Notes under the pieces: model-generated
The model's database searches: none
What the model was told of the DNA's origin: nothing
What the model saw: the letters and a program-made list of their open reading frames with translations, nothing else
From: Campylobacterota bacterium
Lineage (GTDB): Bacteria > Campylobacterota > Campylobacteria > Campylobacterales > Sulfurimonadaceae
Reading direction: 5' to 3'
Length of the DNA: 44,993 nucleotides
Assembly: GCA_030837195.1 (NCBI GenBank)
Contig: JAUPKZ010000016.1
Location: forward strand, 1-44,993
Part shown: one piece after another, positions 30,845-42,172 of the stretch
Numbering within the stretch: the first letter of the stretch is position 1
Layout: each line of letters opens with the position of its first letter
Translations under genes and position numbers: made by a program

Positions 30845-31388
30845 TGTTGCTTCCTTTAGTAAAAGGCATTCCCATTTTCTCTAAAAGTAAGAACGCCTCT
30901 TTATCTGAATCAGCAGTTGTTACAACCGTGATATTCATACCATGAATCTGCATAATAGAATCATAACTAATTTCCGGGAAAATTAGCTGCTCTTGAATTC
31001 CGAAGTTATAGTTACCGCGACCGTCAAAACCATTTCTAGGAACACCACGGAAGTCTTTTACACGAGGAAGAGCTATTGATACTAAACGATCAAAAAAGTT
31101 ATACATTTCATTACCGCGAAGCGTTACACGCACACCTACAGGCATACCTTCACGAACTTTAAAGCCCGCAACAGATTTCTTAGCGATAATAGTACTTGCC
31201 TTTTGTCCTGCAATTTTAGTTATCGTATCTTCTATGTTTTTGATAAGCTTATTATCTTTCATTGCAAAGCCTGTACCCACAGAGATAATTACTTTATCTA
31301 ATGAAGGAATTTGCATAGGGTTTTTAATCCCTAACTCTGCTTGCAATGCAGGTTTTAAACTTAAATATTTATCTTTTAAACGAGCCAT
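30837..31388 (-). CDS. rplE: 50S ribosomal protein L5
   Basis: Start at MARLKDKY (31388); [46 protein letters not shown]. Confidence 0.97.
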   Translation of the reverse strand: MARLKDKYLSLKPALQAELGIKNPMQIPSLDKVIISVGTGFAMKDNKLIKNIEDTITKIAGQKASTIIAKKSVAGFKVREGMPVGVRVTLRGNEMYNFFDRLVSIALPRVKDFRGVPRNGFDGRGNYNFGIQEQLIFPEISYDSIMQIHGMNITVVTTADSDKEAFLLLEKMGMPFTKGSNNG

Positions 31389-31392
31389 TTTG

Positions 31393-31623
31393 TTATGCCT
31401 CCACTTTGCGAACATTAGAAACATCTATAGGCATCTCTTTATTTACATGTCCGCCTTTAGTGTTACTCTCAGTTGGTTTAGTCGCTTTCTTAGCAACTTT
31501 ACAACCTTCTACTATTACCTTGTTTTTCTTTGGTAATACTGCAAGTACGGTAGCTTTTGTTCCGCGGTCATCGCCAGCGATAATCTCTACCGTATCACCT
31601 TTTTTGAAATTAAACTTTGCCAT
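31393..31623 (-). CDS. rplX: 50S ribosomal protein L24
   Basis: [32 protein letters not shown] at 31623 overlaps the rplN stop. Confidence 0.95.
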   Translation of the reverse strand: MAKFNFKKGDTVEIIAGDDRGTKATVLAVLPKKNKVIVEGCKVAKKATKPTESNTKGGHVNKEMPIDVSNVRKVEA

Positions 31624-31991
31624 CAAACAACCTCCGGTGCAAGTGATACGATTTTCATAAAACCTGAATATCGAACTTCACGAGCAATTGGACCGAATAT
31701 ACGAGTACCGATTGGCTCTCTTTTATCATCAAGAATAACTGCTGCATTATCATCAAAACGGATAAGTGCACCGTTTTCACGCTGAATCTCTTTTGAAGTT
31801 CTAACAATAACAGCTTTTACAACTTTACCTTTTTTAACTCTAGCAGTAGGAGTCGCTTTTTTTACAGAAGCGATGATAACATCACCAACTCTTGCATAAC
31901 GACGCTTAGAACCGCCAAGCACCTTAATACACATAATCTCTTTTGCGCCTGTATTATCAGCCACATTTAAACGAGTAAAACCTTGGATCAT
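31623..31991 (-). CDS. rplN: 50S ribosomal protein L14
   Basis: [33 protein letters not shown]. Confidence 0.98.
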   Translation of the reverse strand: MIQGFTRLNVADNTGAKEIMCIKVLGGSKRRYARVGDVIIASVKKATPTARVKKGKVVKAVIVRTSKEIQRENGALIRFDDNAAVILDDKREPIGTRIFGPIAREVRYSGFMKIVSLAPEVV

Positions 31992-32239
31992 TATTTTTCT
32001 CCTGATATTACTGTCTGAAGTCTAAAAGATTTAGTCTTAGAAAGAGGACGACACTCGACTGCAACAATCAAATCTCCAACTTTTAACTCATTGCGTTCAT
32101 CATGTACTAAGTACTTTTTGAAACGCTTTACAACTTTATGATAACGAGGATGCATTACACGGCGTTCTACTAAAACAGTTGCTGTTTTATCGCCTGCAAT
32201 TTTTACTACATTACCTTGAATTTCACGCTTATGTGTCAT
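31991..32239 (-). CDS. rpsQ: 30S ribosomal protein S17
   Basis: [44 protein letters not shown]. Confidence 0.97.
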   Translation of the reverse strand: MTHKREIQGNVVKIAGDKTATVLVERRVMHPRYHKVVKRFKKYLVHDERNELKVGDLIVAVECRPLSKTKSFRLQTVISGEK

Positions 32240-32248
32240 TGCCAGCCC

Positions 32249-32434
32249 CTATTTCGCTGCACTGATTGCAGTGTTGATTCTAGCAACATCTTTTTTAGCA
32301 ATACGAAGTTCGCTAGTGTTTTGTAGTTGCATCATCTGTTTTTTAATTTTTAAAGTAAATAGTTCAGTTTTTCTTTTTTTAAGCATAGCTTGAAGTTCAA
32401 CTAAACTTTTATCTGCTAAATCAGAATATTTCAT
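32249..32434 (-). CDS. rpmC: 50S ribosomal protein L29
   Basis: 61 aa between rplP and rps[28 protein letters not shown]. Confidence 0.95.
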   Translation of the reverse strand: MKYSDLADKSLVELQAMLKKRKTELFTLKIKKQMMQLQNTSELRIAKKDVARINTAISAAK

Positions 32435-32840
32435 TGCTCATCCCCGCAGTAATTATTTTTGTTTTAAACGGTAACTTATGCATAGCAAGAGTTAACGCTT
32501 CACGAGCAAGCTCTTCAGGAACACCTGCCATCTCAAAAATTATACGACCCGGCTTAATATTCATAACCCATTGATCAACTGAACCCTTACCTTTACCCAT
32601 ACGAGTTTCAAGAGGTTTAGCAGTCAAAGGTTTTGCTGGAAATACACGAATCCAGATTTTACCGTTTCTTTTAATATGACGAGTAGCCGTAATACGACCT
32701 GCTTCTATTTGACGAGAGTTAATACGACCTGCTTCTACTGCTTTTACTGCAATATCACCAAATGCTAACGAATAACCCGAACGAGCGTAACCACGGTTAC
32801 GACCTTTCATCATTTTACGATATTTAGTTCTCTTAGGCAT
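32421..32840 (-). CDS. rplP: 50S ribosomal protein L16
   Basis: [32 protein letters not shown]. Confidence 0.97.
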   Translation of the reverse strand: MPKRTKYRKMMKGRNRGYARSGYSLAFGDIAVKAVEAGRINSRQIEAGRITATRHIKRNGKIWIRVFPAKPLTAKPLETRMGKGKGSVDQWVMNIKPGRIIFEMAGVPEELAREALTLAMHKLPFKTKIITAGMSNEIF

Positions 32841-32848
32841 TAACATAA

Positions 32849-33577
32849 TTATTCAGCCTTTCCGCTATTTTCGCGTTTTGGAGCTCTTTTTGGACGACGC
32901 GTTTCGCGTGCCTCTTTTTGCTCTTCTTTTGCCTCAGCAGGAATACCTTTAGTGAGTACCTCACCTTTGAATATCCAAACTTTCACACCTATACAACCAT
33001 AAGTAGTATGTGCTTCAGCAAAACCGTAATCAACTTTTGCACGAAGAGTATGAAGAGGAACACGCCCCTCTAAGTACCACTCCGTTCTAGCCATTTCAGC
33101 TCCGCCAAGACGACCGCTAACTGAAACTTTTATACCTTTAGCTCCACCTTTTTGTGCATTTTGCATAACTTTTTTCATAGCTCTTCTAAATGCAACACGG
33201 CGCTCTAATTGAGTAGCAACATTTTCTGCAACAAGTTGAGCAGAAATCTGAGCTTTTTTCTCTTCTTTAATGTTTAGAGATATTGGCTTGCCTACAATCT
33301 CTTGAAGAGTATCTTTAAGTTTTTCGATATCTCCGCCTTTCTTACCGATAATAATACCGGGGCGAGCAGCAACGATAGTTACACGAAGCTTTTTAACGGT
33401 TCTTTCTATAATAATGTTAGAAACACCTGCATAATAAAGCTCTTTTTTCAAATATTTACGAATCTTGTGATCTTCGCCTAATGCTGCAGCAGCAGTTTTA
33501 AAATTAGGAAACCATCTGCTCTCCCAATTACGGTTGATACCAAGTCGTAAACCAATAGGATTAACTTTCTGACCCAT
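32849..33577 (-). CDS. rpsC: 30S ribosomal protein S3
   Basis: [24 protein letters not shown] domain [16 protein letters not shown]. Confidence 0.98.
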   Translation of the reverse strand: MGQKVNPIGLRLGINRNWESRWFPNFKTAAAALGEDHKIRKYLKKELYYAGVSNIIIERTVKKLRVTIVAARPGIIIGKKGGDIEKLKDTLQEIVGKPISLNIKEEKKAQISAQLVAENVATQLERRVAFRRAMKKVMQNAQKGGAKGIKVSVSGRLGGAEMARTEWYLEGRVPLHTLRAKVDYGFAEAHTTYGCIGVKVWIFKGEVLTKGIPAEAKEEQKEARETRRPKRAPKRENSGKAE

Positions 33578-33578
33578 A

Positions 33579-33896
33579 TTATTTACCCTCTACTTCTACT
33601 AAAATATGCGCTGTAGGTTTTCTTATACCAGAAGCCATACCACGAGCACGCGGGCGGAATCTCTTAAGTACCGGACCATTGTCAACGCGACAAGATGTTA
33701 CTACACAATCTGCTGCTTCATTACCGCTATTAGCCACTGCCGATGCAAGTACTTTATAGATAATTCTTGCTGCTTTGTTTGGTGTGAATTCCAAAGCTGC
33801 CAATGCCGCTTCAGCGTTCATACCTTGAATCTCTCTAGCAACTAGGCGAGATTTTGTAGGTGATACACGGATAAATTTCAATAATGCTCTAGCCAT
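33579..33896 (-). CDS. rplV: 50S ribosomal protein L22
   Basis: [49 protein letters not shown]. Confidence 0.97.
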   Translation of the reverse strand: MARALLKFIRVSPTKSRLVAREIQGMNAEAALAALEFTPNKAARIIYKVLASAVANSGNEAADCVVTSCRVDNGPVLKRFRPRARGMASGIRKPTAHILVEVEGK

Positions 33897-33898
33897 GA

Positions 33899-34174
33899 TT
33901 ACCCCTTTCTCTGTACTGAGCCCTTATGGCCCTTGAATGTACGAGTAGGTGCAAATTCACCCAATTTATAACCTATGTGGTTTTCTGTTACATATACAGG
34001 AACAAATTTGCGACCGTCATGAACATTGAGAGTTAAGCCAACCATATCAGGTAGAACAACACTTCTACGAGACCAAGTTTTGATAGGTTTCTTATTCCCA
34101 TCAGCTTTAGCTGCAACAACTTTTTTCATTAAATGATCATCAATAAATGGACCTTTTTTTATACTTCTTGCCAT
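33899..34174 (-). CDS. rpsS: 30S ribosomal protein S19
   Basis: [49 protein letters not shown]-like. Confidence 0.98.
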   Translation of the reverse strand: MARSIKKGPFIDDHLMKKVVAAKADGNKKPIKTWSRRSVVLPDMVGLTLNVHDGRKFVPVYVTENHIGYKLGEFAPTRTFKGHKGSVQRKG

Positions 34175-34178
34175 TTAA

Positions 34179-35018
34179 CTACCTCTTCGGATTAGATTTA
34201 CGGCGAGCAATAATAAGCTTATCACTTGCTTTTTTATGACGAGTTTTAGAACCCTTCGTTGGTTTACCCCATGGAGTAACCGGATGACGCCCTGAATTCG
34301 TTTTACCTTCACCACCACCATGCGGGTGATCGATAGGGTTCATCGCAGAACCACGAGTCTGAGGACGGATACCCATATGGCGTGTACGACCTGCTTTACC
34401 AAGAACAATATTGATATACTCTTCATTTCCTACAACACCCACTGTTGCCATACACTCACCTAATACTAAACGCATTTCAGATGAAGGCATACGAAGCGAA
34501 ACATACTTTCCATCACGACCCATAATTTGAGCGCTTGTACCAGCTGAACGAACTAACTGTCCGCCTTTGCCAATTTTTAACTCAATATTATGAACAGATG
34601 TACCCACAGGGATATTCATAAGTTTCATTGCGTTACCCGGCTTAATGTCAACACCATTTTCATCAGATATAATGGTATCTCCTACATTTAAACCTTTTGG
34701 TAAAAGAATATATCTTTTATCACCATCAACATAAGTAATCAGTGCAATACGGCAGTTTCTATATGGATCATACTCAACTGTAGTTACTGTACCTGCAACA
34801 CCATACTTATTTCTTTTGAAATCGATGATACGGTAAAGTTTTTTAGCACCTGCTTCTTTATGGCGAGATGTAATACGACCATTGTTGTTTCTACCGGCTT
34901 TTGCAGGAAGTTTTACAAGCAATGAACGAACACTTGCCTTAGCAGTAATATCACTGCTCTCAACATTTGTATAAAAACGACGAGACGGAGTCGTTGGTCT
35001 ATAAGTTTTTATTGCCAT
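34179..35018 (-). CDS. rplB: 50S ribosomal protein L2
   Basis: [67 protein letters not shown]. Confidence 0.98.
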   Translation of the reverse strand: MAIKTYRPTTPSRRFYTNVESSDITAKASVRSLLVKLPAKAGRNNNGRITSRHKEAGAKKLYRIIDFKRNKYGVAGTVTTVEYDPYRNCRIALITYVDGDKRYILLPKGLNVGDTIISDENGVDIKPGNAMKLMNIPVGTSVHNIELKIGKGGQLVRSAGTSAQIMGRDGKYVSLRMPSSEMRLVLGECMATVGVVGNEEYINIVLGKAGRTRHMGIRPQTRGSAMNPIDHPHGGGEGKTNSGRHPVTPWGKPTKGSKTRHKKASDKLIIARRKSNPKR

Positions 35019-35019
35019 A

Positions 35020-35301
35020 TTACACCGCCAAGCTTTCTATTTGTGCACCATCTGGTAATTTAACATAAAACTTTTTAAGGTCATTTTGTTTACCAGCTAC
35101 ACCACGGAACTTTTTAATTTTTCCGCTTTGATTTAGTGAGTTAACTCTTGATGGAATAATTCCAAAGTACTCACGAAAAACCTCTTTAAGACCTGTTTTA
35201 GTCATACGCGGAGAAGTTTGAACTACAAGTAGTCCATCCTCTTGCATAGCTAATGTCTTTTCTGTATATAGTATAGATTTAATATCTGTAATATCTGCCA
35301 T
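35020..35301 (-). CDS. rplW: 50S ribosomal protein L23
   Basis: 93 aa between rplD and rpl[14 protein letters not shown]...[30 protein letters not shown]. Confidence 0.95.
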   Translation of the reverse strand: MADITDIKSILYTEKTLAMQEDGLLVVQTSPRMTKTGLKEVFREYFGIIPSRVNSLNQSGKIKKFRGVAGKQNDLKKFYVKLPDGAQIESLAV

Positions 35302-35915
35302 TATTTAGCCTCACCTACAAGATTTTCCCATACCGCTTTCTCGATCACTACTGAACGATAATTTGCAGCTAAAAAAGCATTTAACTCATTCTCTTCAATT
35401 ACAAATGTACTTGCAAGATTTTGAAATGCCAAATAAGTTTTTTCATCTAAAATAGTTTTTACAAAAAGCGTATCTCTTTGATTTAACGCTTTAAACATTG
35501 CAGCTGCATCTTTTGTTTTACCTGATGCAATTTCAATACTATCCATAATAAATAAACTACCGTTTTGCGCATGCTCGTTTAGAGCAAAGTTAAGAGCAAG
35601 CTTTTTTTGCTTTTTATTAACTTTAAGGTCATAATTACGATTGTTATTAGGACCGAATGCTTTACCCCCTCCAACGAAAATTGGAGATCTTTTTGAACCA
35701 GCACGAGCACGCCCGCCGCCTTTTTGAGCCCATGGTTTTTTACCGCCGCCTCTAACTTCACCGCGATTTAAAGCCGTTGCACTGTTAGCTCTCATAGCTG
35801 CTTGTGCCGACTTTACATATAGGTATAAGTTATGTGGGTTAATCCCAGAAAAGCTCTCAGGCAATGCTAATTCAGAAGCTTTTTCCATCTTATTATTAAG
35901 AACTATTGCGCTCAT
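35301..35915 (-). CDS. rplD: 50S ribosomal protein L4
   Basis: [48 protein letters not shown]. Confidence 0.97.
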   Translation of the reverse strand: MSAIVLNNKMEKASELALPESFSGINPHNLYLYVKSAQAAMRANSATALNRGEVRGGGKKPWAQKGGGRARAGSKRSPIFVGGGKAFGPNNNRNYDLKVNKKQKKLALNFALNEHAQNGSLFIMDSIEIASGKTKDAAAMFKALNQRDTLFVKTILDEKTYLAFQNLASTFVIEENELNAFLAANYRSVVIEKAVWENLVGEAK

Positions 35916-36490
35916 TATTTAGCTACCTTTACACGACCTAAAGCACCGTTAGCACCTGAAACTGAACCAGATACTACCAAGATGTTATTCTCAGCATCGA
36001 AAGAGATGATTTCATTTTTAACACTATTTGTTTCATTTCCATAGTGTCCAGCCATTTTTTTACCCTTCATAACACGACCAGGGTACTCATTACTACCGAT
36101 AGAACCTGTTCTACGGTTAAATCTGTGTCCATGCTCTGCAGGACCGCCGCCAAAATTCCAGCGCTTCATAGCACCTGTAAATCCACGACCTTTTGTTTTG
36201 AAAGTAGCTTTTACCACTTTAGCTTCTGCCAAAGGAGAAAAATCTAAATTTCCAGCCTCACTGTTTGCTACTTCAAGCGTAACGAAACGGTTGTACTCAG
36301 AAGAAAGGCTATATTTTTTTTGCTGACCTTCAACTGCTTTATTTGTTTTTTTACCGTTAGGGTAAGCAACGATTGCCGTCCCGTTGTTAACTTCGCATAC
36401 CTTAGCATCTAAAACTCTCAAAAGAGTAACAGGCTTGCTAGGAACTCCGATTGTGCGGCTCATACCGATTTTTTCAACAATATATTCCAT
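35915..36490 (-). CDS. rplC: 50S ribosomal protein L3
   Basis: [45 protein letters not shown]. Confidence 0.97.
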   Translation of the reverse strand: MEYIVEKIGMSRTIGVPSKPVTLLRVLDAKVCEVNNGTAIVAYPNGKKTNKAVEGQQKKYSLSSEYNRFVTLEVANSEAGNLDFSPLAEAKVVKATFKTKGRGFTGAMKRWNFGGGPAEHGHRFNRRTGSIGSNEYPGRVMKGKKMAGHYGNETNSVKNEIISFDAENNILVVSGSVSGANGALGRVKVAK

Positions 36491-36499
36491 AATAACCTC

Positions 36500-36811
36500 C
36501 TACTTATCCATAGAGCGGACTTCAACATCCACTTCAGGCGCAAGATCTAGTTTCATTAAAGAATCAACAGTCTCTGAAGTTGCAGAAACGATATCGATAA
36601 CTCTAGCGTGCATACGAATCTCAAACTGCTCACGAGAACTTTTGTTGACATGCGGAGATTTGATAACCGTATATTTACGAATCTTTGTAGGTAAAGGTAT
36701 CGGACCACGAATTACCGCGCCGGTACGCTTAACAGCCTCTACGATTGATGCTACAGATCTATCAAGTACACGATGATCATATGCTTTCAATTTTAAACGA
36801 ATTTTTTCCAT
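36500..36811 (-). CDS. rpsJ: 30S ribosomal protein S10
   Basis: [60 protein letters not shown]. Confidence 0.98.
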   Translation of the reverse strand: MEKIRLKLKAYDHRVLDRSVASIVEAVKRTGAVIRGPIPLPTKIRKYTVIKSPHVNKSSREQFEIRMHARVIDIVSATSETVDSLMKLDLAPEVDVEVRSMDK

Positions 36812-36866
36812 GTTTTTCCTTCTAAAGAACTCGTCAGGTCTTGCCTAACTATATTAAGGGAGCGGA

Positions 36867-36872
36867 ATTGTA
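36867..36872 (-). promoter_or_regulatory. Putative -10 (TACAAT) of the S10-spc-alpha operon
   Basis: Minus strand ATTTAGATACAATTCC ~55 nt upstream of rpsJ in the divergent rpsJ/AAA intergenic region. Confidence 0.4.
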
Positions 36873-36967
36873 TCTAAATCACATAAATAATTCAAGAAAA
36901 TAGGGTGCAAAAATCAAAATCTATGCAAATTTATTTCCTTTAAGCAAGGAAACTGTAAAATTGCCAT

Positions 36968-38032
36968 ATGGAAATATTACTTGAAGAACTATATAAAAAT
37001 GATATTGTTGCCGATAAGTTTCATTTTAGAAAGCTATCATTAGATGAAGATAGTTATCAGATTGTAGGAGTATCACAAAGCGGAAAGACAAAGTTGATTA
37101 AAAATTACCTTTTAAGTCTAAAAAAAAGCACATACCTCTATATAGATTGCAGTGATATTCGTATAGAGCACGACACATTTAACAAAAGCCTACAGGCTTT
37201 TTGTACAAAAAATAAAATTTTTACACTTGTTTTAGACAATTACTCGCCGAATATATATATAGTAAATGTCCCTCAAATAATTATTTGCTCTCAGATAGAA
37301 CATAAAATTGATTTTTTAAAAACCATTTATCTATACCCGCTAAGCTATGAGGAGTTTTTAGCCTATGAACATAAGTATGATTCAAGTGCGCTAAATCACT
37401 TTTTTCAACTTGGCGGATTTGCAAATATGCATAATATAAACAGCGACGAGAGAGTTCTTTATGTCCAAAAAACACTTAAATATGCTCTTGATGAAATGGA
37501 GCTGGATATTTTAATATATTGTACTAAAATGATGACACAAAAAATATCGCCGTTTTCCATTTATGAGAGGCTAAAAAACTTAAGAAAGATTTCCAAAGAC
37601 AAACTATATAAATCTTTTGAAGCACTAGATGCAAAAAACTATATTCATCAGCTTCAAAAAGTAAATCATCCAAAAGCAATCAGAAAAATTTATCTATGCG
37701 ACATATCTCTAAAATCGGCGCTTAGCATAGATAAACATTTTGGAAGAGTTTTTGAAAATATGATATATTTAGAGCTTTTAAAAGCGCAAAGAGAGTGCTA
37801 CTATGACGACGGAGTAGATTTTTACATTCCTAAAGGCGATGAAATTATATTGGCAGCACCGTTTGCCGACGAGAGGGCGCTTTTTAAAAAAATAGAGGCT
37901 ATTGAATCATTTATAGTTTTACACCAAATAAAAAAAATAAGTGTAGTCACTATGAGCAAAGAGGGAAGCATAAACCACCCTTTTTCGCAAATAGAGATGG
38001 TTCCGTTTGATATATGGGCATTGGGGGATTAG
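36968..38032 (+). CDS. AAA ATPase (AAA_14/DUF4143-like)
   Basis: Walker A-like GVSQSGKTKLIK; LYPLSYEEFLAYE; C-terminal FGRVFENMIYLELLK, characteristic of the DUF4143-type family. Confidence 0.7.
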   Translation: MEILLEELYKNDIVADKFHFRKLSLDEDSYQIVGVSQSGKTKLIKNYLLSLKKSTYLYIDCSDIRIEHDTFNKSLQAFCTKNKIFTLVLDNYSPNIYIVNVPQIIICSQIEHKIDFLKTIYLYPLSYEEFLAYEHKYDSSALNHFFQLGGFANMHNINSDERVLYVQKTLKYALDEMELDILIYCTKMMTQKISPFSIYERLKNLRKISKDKLYKSFEALDAKNYIHQLQKVNHPKAIRKIYLCDISLKSALSIDKHFGRVFENMIYLELLKAQRECYYDDGVDFYIPKGDEIILAAPFADERALFKKIEAIESFIVLHQIKKISVVTMSKEGSINHPFSQIEMVPFDIWALGD

Positions 38033-38034
38033 AT

Positions 38035-38589
38035 ATGTATAACAAATTATGCGGCATAGATGAAGCCGGTCGCGGTCCGATTGCAGGCGATTTGGTAATG
38101 GCAGGATGTATTTTACACTCTTTTATAGACGGGCTTAGAGACTCTAAAAAATTAACCGAAAAAAAAAGAGAGCTTCTTTATGAAGAGATAATCAAAAATG
38201 CATCGTTTCATATTGTAAAATTTACTCCTAAGGAGATAGACGAAAATGGTATATCGGTTTGTTTAAAGAAGGGATTAGAAGAGATAATAAAAAATCTTCC
38301 TTGCGAGGAGTATCTTTTTGACGGAAATACATCTTTTGGCGTAAAAAACATAAAAACTATGGTAAAAGCAGACGGCGTAGTTGCTCAAGTAAGTGCCGCA
38401 TCTATACTTGCGAAGGTAACACATGATAGAGATATATTAAAACTTGCAAAATTATACCCGCACTATGAGCTTGACAAGCATAAAGGCTATGGTACCGCAC
38501 TTCATATAGAACTTATAAAAAAATACGGCTACTCTGAGATTCATCGAAAAAGCTATAAATTAAAAGCTCTTCAAGCGACACTTTTTTAA
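38035..38589 (+). CDS. rnhB: Ribonuclease HII
   Basis: Start at 38035: MYNKLCGIDEAGRGPIAGDLVMAG; SAASILAKVTHDRDILKL. Confidence 0.95.
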   Translation: MYNKLCGIDEAGRGPIAGDLVMAGCILHSFIDGLRDSKKLTEKKRELLYEEIIKNASFHIVKFTPKEIDENGISVCLKKGLEEIIKNLPCEEYLFDGNTSFGVKNIKTMVKADGVVAQVSAASILAKVTHDRDILKLAKLYPHYELDKHKGYGTALHIELIKKYGYSEIHRKSYKLKALQATLF

Positions 38590-38706
38590 AAAAAACAGTT
38601 TTTAGTTTTAATATGTTACAAAATATTAATCACTTATGTTAAATTAATTATTAATTAATGATTTAAGCGCTAAACTTAAGCTAACTACAAAAAAAGAGGT
38701 TATCAG

Positions 38707-40011
38707 ATGAAAAGATTAACACTACTATCTATGATTGCAGCACCGTTGCTTCTAAATGCAATGTCTATTACCGAAGCGGTACAAAAGTCGGTTACGACCC
38801 ATCCGCAGATTGAGATGAAAAAAGAGGATCATTTGGCTCAAAAAGGGTTGCTTGGTCGCGCAGAGGCAGGCTATTTACCGTCTGTTGATTTATCTTATGC
38901 AGTCGGTCCTGAAGTTACAAAAACAATTGACAATAACAGAGAAAGAGAGAGTTTAACAAGACAGGAGGCTTCTGCAGCTTTAGTTCAAAATGTTTTTGCA
39001 GGTTTTGAAACGGAATATGGCATTAAACAACAAAAAGCTCTTATCTCTTCCACACAAAAAGCAGTGCAAGAGAGCGCAAATGAACTTGCCCTATCGACAA
39101 CTACATACTATATAGAAGTGCTTAGAACGCATGAACTTTTAAATATTGCAAAAGACAATGTGGCAGTGCATAAAAAATATTTGTCGCAAATAGATGAAAA
39201 AGTAAAAGCGGGGGTAGGCAGAAGCTCTGACTACAAACAAACTCTTGCTCGCTATGAAAATGCTCTGAGTATTGAGTATCTTGCACAACAAAATTATGAT
39301 AATGCGCTATCTAGTCTTGAGAGAATCATACCGGGCGTAGCTGCTGCTACGGATTTACAAAAACCTTCGGTTGGCAACATTCCTTCTAACAATTTAGCAG
39401 AGCTTGTTGAAATTGCAATGAAAAATAATCCAAAGATTCATGTATCTCAAGCAGACATAGAAGCTGCATCTGCCGCAGTTAAACGCGCTGAAGCTCCTTT
39501 TTACCCAAGAGCGGATATAAAACTAGAAGCTTACTGGAATAAAAATGTACACGGTATCTCTACCGGCGAACCAAGTTTTAGTCCATATGAAGAAGATTCA
39601 GGATACAACGCCCTGCTCTATTTGAAATACAATATATTTAACGGCTTTGCAGATAAGGCAATTAAAGAATCAAATCAACATAGACTTCTTAACAAACACA
39701 GCACACTTGCGGATGCGAGAAAATATATACAAGCTTATACCGAAATTGCGTGGCAAACATTTGAATCGACTAAAGAGCAGCTTGTACATCTAGACAATAC
39801 TATAAAATCAAGCGGTGAAACCGTAGCAGACTATGAAAAAGAGCATGAACTCGGAAGAAGAAGCATCATTGACCTCTTAAACATAGAACTTGAATACAAT
39901 AGCGCAAAAAATCGCAAGGTTACTGCAGAGTATGACCGTTTAATCGCGTACTACCAAATTCTTGCTTATACGGGAAAAATACTTGAAGAGATGAGCGTAA
40001 GCGTTGAATAA
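38707..40011 (+). CDS. TolC-family outer-membrane protein of a type I secretion system
   Basis: Signal peptide, TolC repeats (SITEAVQKSVTTHPQIEMKKEDHLAQKGLLGRAEAGYLPSVDLS); first gene of the T1SS operon. Confidence 0.9.
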   Translation: MKRLTLLSMIAAPLLLNAMSITEAVQKSVTTHPQIEMKKEDHLAQKGLLGRAEAGYLPSVDLSYAVGPEVTKTIDNNRERESLTRQEASAALVQNVFAGFETEYGIKQQKALISSTQKAVQESANELALSTTTYYIEVLRTHELLNIAKDNVAVHKKYLSQIDEKVKAGVGRSSDYKQTLARYENALSIEYLAQQNYDNALSSLERIIPGVAAATDLQKPSVGNIPSNNLAELVEIAMKNNPKIHVSQADIEAASAAVKRAEAPFYPRADIKLEAYWNKNVHGISTGEPSFSPYEEDSGYNALLYLKYNIFNGFADKAIKESNQHRLLNKHSTLADARKYIQAYTEIAWQTFESTKEQLVHLDNTIKSSGETVADYEKEHELGRRSIIDLLNIELEYNSAKNRKVTAEYDRLIAYYQILAYTGKILEEMSVSVE

Positions 40012-42172
40012 CCAATTAGAAAATCCTCTTTTGGAGTGTTTGGTAATTTTTACCAAACTCTATAACCGCCCCTATAGCGCAGATGCTTTGGTTGCAGACT
40101 TGCCGATTCCGCCCGGCAGAGTTACGCCAAAGCTCTTCTCGCTTGATGCGCAAGGCTCCAAATCTGCCTTTCATCGTGCAGCACAGCATGCCGGATTTAG
40201 CTCTAAGTTGGTAAACTACTCATTTAAAGATATATCCCCTCTGCTTCTGCCCGTAATCTTGATACTAAGAGGTGATGAGCATAATGAAAAAGCTTGTATC
40301 TTAACAGAAATAAGCCCAGATAAAAAATATGCAAAAATTATACTGCCGGAAGCAGGAGAAGGTGAGAACTGGGTAAAGAGCGAATTTTTAGAGGCTGAAT
40401 ATATCAATTTTGCATTTTTGCTAAAACACAATCACGAATATAATGATACCCATAAAAGACTCTTAAAGCATGAAAACCGCCACTGGTTTTGGGGAACTCT
40501 GAGATATTTTTCTACCGTTTACATAGATGTCGTTATAGCCTCGTTTTTAATAAACCTTTTCATAATGGCAACCCCTATCTTTACGCTAAACATTTACGAT
40601 AGAGTCGTACCAAACAATGCGATAGATACACTATGGATATTTGCAAGCGGCATAGTTATTATCTATATTTTTGAAATTATTTTAAAATTTTTAAGATCCT
40701 ATTTTCTTGAAAATGTGGCTAAAAAAAGCGATATCATCATGTCTTCTATTATTTATGAGCATGTCTTAAATATGAAAACGGCATCAAAGCCCCACTCGGT
40801 CGGCTCTTTCGCAAGTAATTTAAAGGATTTTGACTCAATCAGAGGCTTTTTCAATGCTTCTTCAATTACCGCTATAGTTGATTTGCCTTTTACTGTTATA
40901 TTTTTATTTATTACATATATTATAGGTGGTTGGCTTATAGCTATTCCTATTATTAGTGCTTTGATTATTATAATCTACAGCATTATAGTTGAAAAGCCTA
41001 TGAGAAGAAGCATACAGAGTACTTATGAAGCATCTGCACATAAAAATGCGGTTTTAATAGAGTCGCTAACTGCCATGGAGACAATCAAGGCATTGGGGAT
41101 AAACGGGCAATACCAATGGAAATGGGAAGAAGCAACCGGCGATGTTGCGCAAAAGGGACTAAAATCTAAGATTTTATCTAACTCAATCTCAACTTTTGTA
41201 AACTTTATAATTCAGCTAAACACCGTAGCTATAATTATAGGCGGTGTCTATGCCATAGGGGATAAATCACTAAGTATGGGCGGCTTAATAGCCGTAGTTA
41301 TGCTCGGGTCTAGAATGCTATCTCCGCTTGGTCAAGTAGCCGCGCTAATAGCAAACTTTCAGCAGACAAAAACGGCATACGATGCTATCAATATGATAAT
41401 GAAACTTCCTGTTGAGAGAGAAGAAGCAAAAAACTTTGTTCAACGCCCTTTATTTAAGGGAAAGATAGAGTTTAAACATGTAAGCTTTACTTACCCAAAC
41501 AGCGATATTAAAGTCTTGGACAATGTAAGTTTTACCATACATCCTAGCGAGAGTGTCGGGATTATCGGGACAAACGGTTCGGGAAAAACAACTATCGAAA
41601 AGCTTATACTCGGTCTGTATGATCCTACGGAAGGCTCTATTCTAATCGACGGCATTGATATAAAACAGATTGACCCTGCCGATCTTAGACAAAATATATC
41701 TTATGTGCCGCAGGATGTTATACTATTTCAAGGAACGCTCAAGGACAATATCGTTTTGCGCTCTCCGGCTGCAGGCGATGAGGATATTTTAAGAGTTTCA
41801 AAACTAAGCGGAGTAAGCGATTTTGTCGATACACACCCTATGGGATACGATATGCATATCGGAGAGAGGGGCGATGGGCTCTCAGGCGGGCAAAAACAAT
41901 CTATCTCCATTGCCAGAGCGTTCATACACGAGGCTCCTATTATTTTGCTTGATGAGCCGACAAACTCTATGGACAGCACACATGAAAGTAATTTTATAAG
42001 AGCACTAAGGGAGTATAAAAAAGAGCATACTATGCTTTTAATCTCTCATAAAAATATACTTTTAGCACTTACTCAAAGGTTGATTTTACTAGACAAAGGG
42101 AAAGTTGTTTTAGACGGAGCATATGAAGATGTACTAAAACAGCTTCAAGAGTCAAAAAAGGTTAGTCAATGA
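40004..42172 (+). CDS. Type I secretion ABC transporter (LapB-like, degenerate C39 domain)
   Basis: 722 aa; Walker A GTNGSGKTT, signature LSGGQKQSISIARA, Walker B IILLDEP; N-terminal C39-like domain without an identifiable catalytic Cys motif. Confidence 0.92.
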   Translation: MNNQLENPLLECLVIFTKLYNRPYSADALVADLPIPPGRVTPKLFSLDAQGSKSAFHRAAQHAGFSSKLVNYSFKDISPLLLPVILILRGDEHNEKACILTEISPDKKYAKIILPEAGEGENWVKSEFLEAEYINFAFLLKHNHEYNDTHKRLLKHENRHWFWGTLRYFSTVYIDVVIASFLINLFIMATPIFTLNIYDRVVPNNAIDTLWIFASGIVIIYIFEIILKFLRSYFLENVAKKSDIIMSSIIYEHVLNMKTASKPHSVGSFASNLKDFDSIRGFFNASSITAIVDLPFTVIFLFITYIIGGWLIAIPIISALIIIIYSIIVEKPMRRSIQSTYEASAHKNAVLIESLTAMETIKALGINGQYQWKWEEATGDVAQKGLKSKILSNSISTFVNFIIQLNTVAIIIGGVYAIGDKSLSMGGLIAVVMLGSRMLSPLGQVAALIANFQQTKTAYDAINMIMKLPVEREEAKNFVQRPLFKGKIEFKHVSFTYPNSDIKVLDNVSFTIHPSESVGIIGTNGSGKTTIEKLILGLYDPTEGSILIDGIDIKQIDPADLRQNISYVPQDVILFQGTLKDNIVLRSPAAGDEDILRVSKLSGVSDFVDTHPMGYDMHIGERGDGLSGGQKQSISIARAFIHEAPIILLDEPTNSMDSTHESNFIRALREYKKEHTMLLISHKNILLALTQRLILLDKGKVVLDGAYEDVLKQLQESKKVSQ

